NCBI GenBank assembly: GCA_028715665.1
Contig: JAQURI010000019.1
Span: forward strand, 1 to 16,154
Direction of reading: 5' to 3'
Length of the DNA: 16,154 nt
Source: Candidatus Ratteibacteria bacterium
GTDB lineage: Bacteria > CAIJMQ01
The notes beneath the pieces are model-generated. The model was not told where the DNA came from. It did not search any database and saw nothing but the letters and a program-made list of their open reading frames with translations. Positions within the stretch are counted from its first letter, which is position 1; the number at the start of each line of letters is the position of its first letter. Position numbers and translations under genes: made by a program. Positions 13,907 to 16,154 of the stretch are shown here, in pieces.

Positions 13907-16154
13907 ATGAAAGTTAAATCTCTAACTTTTATTTTATTTTTAGGTTTAATTGGACTTTTTGTTAATGTTGGCAATGCAGCAGTATGGTATGTAGACGATG
14001 CTCCGCTGGGATGTTATAGTTGGGAAATAAAAGAAGAAACAGGGGACTTTTTGTGGGCTGTAGCAATGTCCTCCACAGGGCAGTACCAGGCTGCTGTTTC
14101 AGGAGACCCATTTACTGGAATCACAGGACCAATATATGTATCTTCCGATTATGGTGATACATGGGTAGCCCAAGAGGATTGGAGACTTTGGTCTTCTGTA
14201 ACAATATCTTCAACAGGACAATATCAAACAGCTTTAGAATATGGCGGTCAAATCCATATCTCTTCTGATTTCGGAAACACATGGGCTGCTATAGATAATT
14301 GGCAGATGTGGACTTCCGTAGCCATATCCTCGACAGGACAGTATCAGACAGCTGTTACAGACAGTGGTTCGGTCTTTATCTCTATTGATTACGGCAATAG
14401 TTGGGAAATAAAAGAAGAAACCTGGGACTTTTTGTGGGCTGTAGCCATGTCTTCTACAGGGCAGTACCAAACAACCGTAGGGTGGAGTGGTTCAGTCCAT
14501 ATCTCTTCTGATTTCGGAAACACATGGGCTGCTATAGATAATTGGCAGATGTGGACTTCCGTAGCCATATCCTCGACAGGACAGTATCAGACAGCTGTAG
14601 CATATGAAGGGCAAATATATACATCACACCCCCGTGACGAAAATGGCGAATCATGGTCAACTGCTTTTAGGTTCCTAAAAGATGCCCTTGCAGTAGTGAG
14701 CACCGGCGAAGAAATACGTGTAGCACAGGGAACCTACAATCCCGACCAAGACAAAACCCATCCGGAAGGAACAGGCAGTAAAACATCCACATTCCAATTA
14801 ATAAACGAAGTAACCATCAAAGGCGGATATGCAGGCCTTACTAACCCCTTAAATCCCGACGAAAGAAATATAGTAACCCATCAAACAATATTAAGCGGCG
14901 ACTTAAGTGGCAATGACGGCAATCCACCCAATTTTGCCAACTACGGCGATAACAGCTACCACGTTGTAACCGCCATCGGAACCGATAATACTGCTATACT
15001 GGATGGCTTCACCATTACCGGCGGAAATGCCACCGGCAGTTCCGAAAAAGCTTTCGGCGGTGGCTTATTCAATAGGGGGACAGAAGCAGGAAGCCCCACA
15101 ATTACCAATTCTATATTTACTTATAACCGCGCCTATTATGGCGGAGCAGTGCATAACGGTCCGTTCCCGGGCTCTCCTCCTAAAGAACAAAATTTAAGGA
15201 CGGTTCTTACTAACTGTATCTTCGACAATAATACCGCCAGAGAAGGCGGCGCAATAAACGGCAGTTTCTTAGGAATTACAAACTGCGTATTTACCTATAA
15301 CACAGCGGATGCAAACGGAAGATATGGTTATGGCGGAGCAATTGCCGGCGGTGACGGAGAGACAACCAACTGCACATTCTATGGAAACACTGCCGTTACC
15401 CACGGCGGCGCTGTATGCACCGGTGTTCGCAGTATGACAATAACCAACTCAATCTTCTGGGGCAATAGCGATGACATAGTCGGTTCTCCTTTCATTCACT
15501 ATTGTGATGTCGAAAACCCTGCTACTATAGGTGATAACCGTTGGATTAGAGGAACAGGAAATATAAGCATAAATCCCTTATTTATAAATGCAGATGAACC
15601 TGCAGGTCAGGACGGAATATGGAAAACATTAGATGACGGTTTAAGAATTTTTATAAATAGTCCATGTATTGACGTAGCCGATGATAATATTGCGCCTTTA
15701 ACCGATATAACCAACAAAGAGCGCATTGATATTCCCGAAATCGGTTTTGCGGTTAGCGATATGGGAGCCTACGAATCAGGACACGATTCGGATGGTGATG
15801 GGATGCCTGATGAATGGGAAATTTTTTACGGACTTAATCCTAATAATCCTGACGATGCAGATGACGATACTGATGACGATGGTCTGAATAATCTTGAAGA
15901 ATACCAGCAAGGCACAAATCCGACAAATTCTGATACCGACGGCGACGACATGCCAGACGGCTGGGAAGTTGATAATGCTCTCAATCCGCTTGTTAATGAT
16001 GCAGGCGAAGATGCTGATAGCGATGGTCTGACTAATCTTGAAGAATATAACAACAACTGTGATCCTAATGATTCTGACACTGATGATGACGGACTATCAG
16101 ACGGAGATGAGATTAACACCCATGGAACTAACCCAATCAATTCTGACACTGATA
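13907..16154 (+). CDS. Large secreted protein: Asp-box repeats, right-handed beta-helix, type 3-like calcium repeats (runs off right edge)
   Basis: An open frame of 749 codons begins at ATG 13907 and has no stop before the window ends. A signal peptide spans about 1-24 (SLTFILFLGLIGLFVNVGNA). WYVDDA follows directly. Residues about 37-250 hold five units of about 40 residues with a SSTGQYQTAV core and an Asp-box such as SSDFGNTW, which are blades of a BNR-type propeller. From N246 a beta-helix starts, with NGESWSTAF, EEIRVAQGTY, ILDGFTITGGNA and rungs such as TITNSIFTYN and GGAVHNG to about 620. From D627 acidic units (DSDGDGMPDEW, DDDGLNNLEEY, DSDTDDDGLSDGDE) resemble thrombospondin type 3 calcium repeats. 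No Shine-Dalgarno is evident. It is probably a cell-surface or extracellular adhesin or matrix protein; no enzyme motif is seen. Confidence 0.88.
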   Translation, partial: MKVKSLTFILFLGLIGLFVNVGNAAVWYVDDAPLGCYSWEIKEETGDFLWAVAMSSTGQYQAAVSGDPFTGITGPIYVSSDYGDTWVAQEDWRLWSSVTISSTGQYQTALEYGGQIHISSDFGNTWAAIDNWQMWTSVAISSTGQYQTAVTDSGSVFISIDYGNSWEIKEETWDFLWAVAMSSTGQYQTTVGWSGSVHISSDFGNTWAAIDNWQMWTSVAISSTGQYQTAVAYEGQIYTSHPRDENGESWSTAFRFLKDALAVVSTGEEIRVAQGTYNPDQDKTHPEGTGSKTSTFQLINEVTIKGGYAGLTNPLNPDERNIVTHQTILSGDLSGNDGNPPNFANYGDNSYHVVTAIGTDNTAILDGFTITGGNATGSSEKAFGGGLFNRGTEAGSPTITNSIFTYNRAYYGGAVHNGPFPGSPPKEQNLRTVLTNCIFDNNTAREGGAINGSFLGITNCVFTYNTADANGRYGYGGAIAGGDGETTNCTFYGNTAVTHGGAVCTGVRSMTITNSIFWGNSDDIVGSPFIHYCDVENPATIGDNRWIRGTGNISINPLFINADEPAGQDGIWKTLDDGLRIFINSPCIDVADDNIAPLTDITNKERIDIPEIGFAVSDMGAYESGHDSDGDGMPDEWEIFYGLNPNNPDDADDDTDDDGLNNLEEYQQGTNPTNSDTDGDDMPDGWEVDNALNPLVNDAGEDADSDGLTNLEEYNNNCDPNDSDTDDDGLSDGDEINTHGTNPINSDTD
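14253..14355 (+). repeat. 103-bp exact direct repeat, copy 1 (copy 2 at 14496-14598)
   Basis: The two copies are identical over 103 bp and lie 243 bp (81 codons) apart, in frame, within the Asp-box block. Each encodes HISSDFGNTWAAIDNWQMWT and the following SVAISSTGQYQTAV. A second, less exact pair begins near 14017 and 14398 (381 bp apart, encoding SWEIKEET and DFLWAVAMSSTGQYQ). Exact identity at the third codon positions suggests recent duplication or gene conversion. Confidence 0.95.
14496..14598 (+). repeat. 103-bp exact direct repeat, copy 2
   Basis: This is the second copy of the in-frame repeat at 14253-14355. It is bounded by different sequence on both sides: the base just before the repeat is G instead of A, and AGCATATG follows instead of TACAGACA. 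Confidence 0.95.
15785..16154 (+). repeat. Acidic type 3-like calcium-binding repeat region
   Basis: The region codes for recurring Asp-rich units with a D-x-D-x-D-G-x-x-[DN]-x-x-E pattern, alternating DGMPDEWE/DMPDGWEV with DGLNNLEEY/DGLTNLEEY and linkers such as GTNPTNSDTDGD. DNA-level similarity is visible between gatggtctgaataatcttg near 15880 and gatggtctgactaatcttg near 16022. The array continues past the window edge, so its length is unknown. Confidence 0.85.

Noticed and set aside
14012..14620. CRISPR-like array because of regular direct repeats
   Set aside because: The repeats are in-frame coding units of about 120 bp that keep protein motifs; there are no short spacers.
15826..16149. 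Minus-strand open frame of 107 codons rich in Ser, Leu and Pro
   Set aside because: It is the antisense reading of the acidic calcium-binding repeats, whose plus-strand frame is continuous from 13907.

Overview
The window comes from an AT-rich, Gram-negative-type bacterial chromosome. A complete RND/membrane-fusion/TolC efflux set implies an outer membrane. The distal genes point towards the PVC/Omnitrophota kind of uncultured bacteria: a type IV pilin-like protein of the 'H-X9-DG' style, a huge secreted beta-helix protein that opens with 'WYVD' and ends in thrombospondin type 3-like acidic repeats, and a Hanks-type kinase. This assignment is inferred from gene style and is not proven.

Left arm (1-9477, all on the minus strand). 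Read in the direction of transcription, it holds a MarR-family repressor, a TolC-family outer membrane channel, a membrane fusion protein and an RND pump, forming a self-regulated tripartite efflux operon. These are followed by valS, rpoZ and the start of coaBC, which runs off the left edge. marR overlaps the channel gene by 4 nt. A good sigma70-type promoter (TTGACA-16-TATACT) precedes marR, and nested AT-rich palindromes at its start site form a convincing MarR operator.

Middle (9478-9795). The divergent intergenic region carries the marR promoter and operator plus a GC-rich, three-armed palindromic element at 9550-9623. Its edge supplies the last base of the marR -35 box. A second structured palindromic element (7703-7770) sits at the 3' end of the TolC-family gene and supplies its last codons and stop.

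Right arm (9796-16154, all on the plus strand). It starts with a soluble Ser/Thr protein kinase with an unusual hydrophobic activation segment. A cofactor cluster nadC-birA-coaX follows (NAD synthesis, biotin ligation, CoA synthesis). birA seems to lack its C-terminal domain, and coaX has Asn in place of the first conserved Asp. Then come a pseudopilin with an excellent Shine-Dalgarno and a very large secreted protein that is cut by the right edge. The large protein has no stop within the window: signal peptide, five Asp-box (BNR) propeller-type units, right-handed beta-helix, and calcium-binding type 3-like repeats. The Asp-box block looks inserted into the N-terminal part of an otherwise standard beta-helix protein and contains an exact 103-bp duplication, so it seems to be evolving actively.

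No tRNA, rRNA, CRISPR array, transposase or clear intrinsic terminator was seen.
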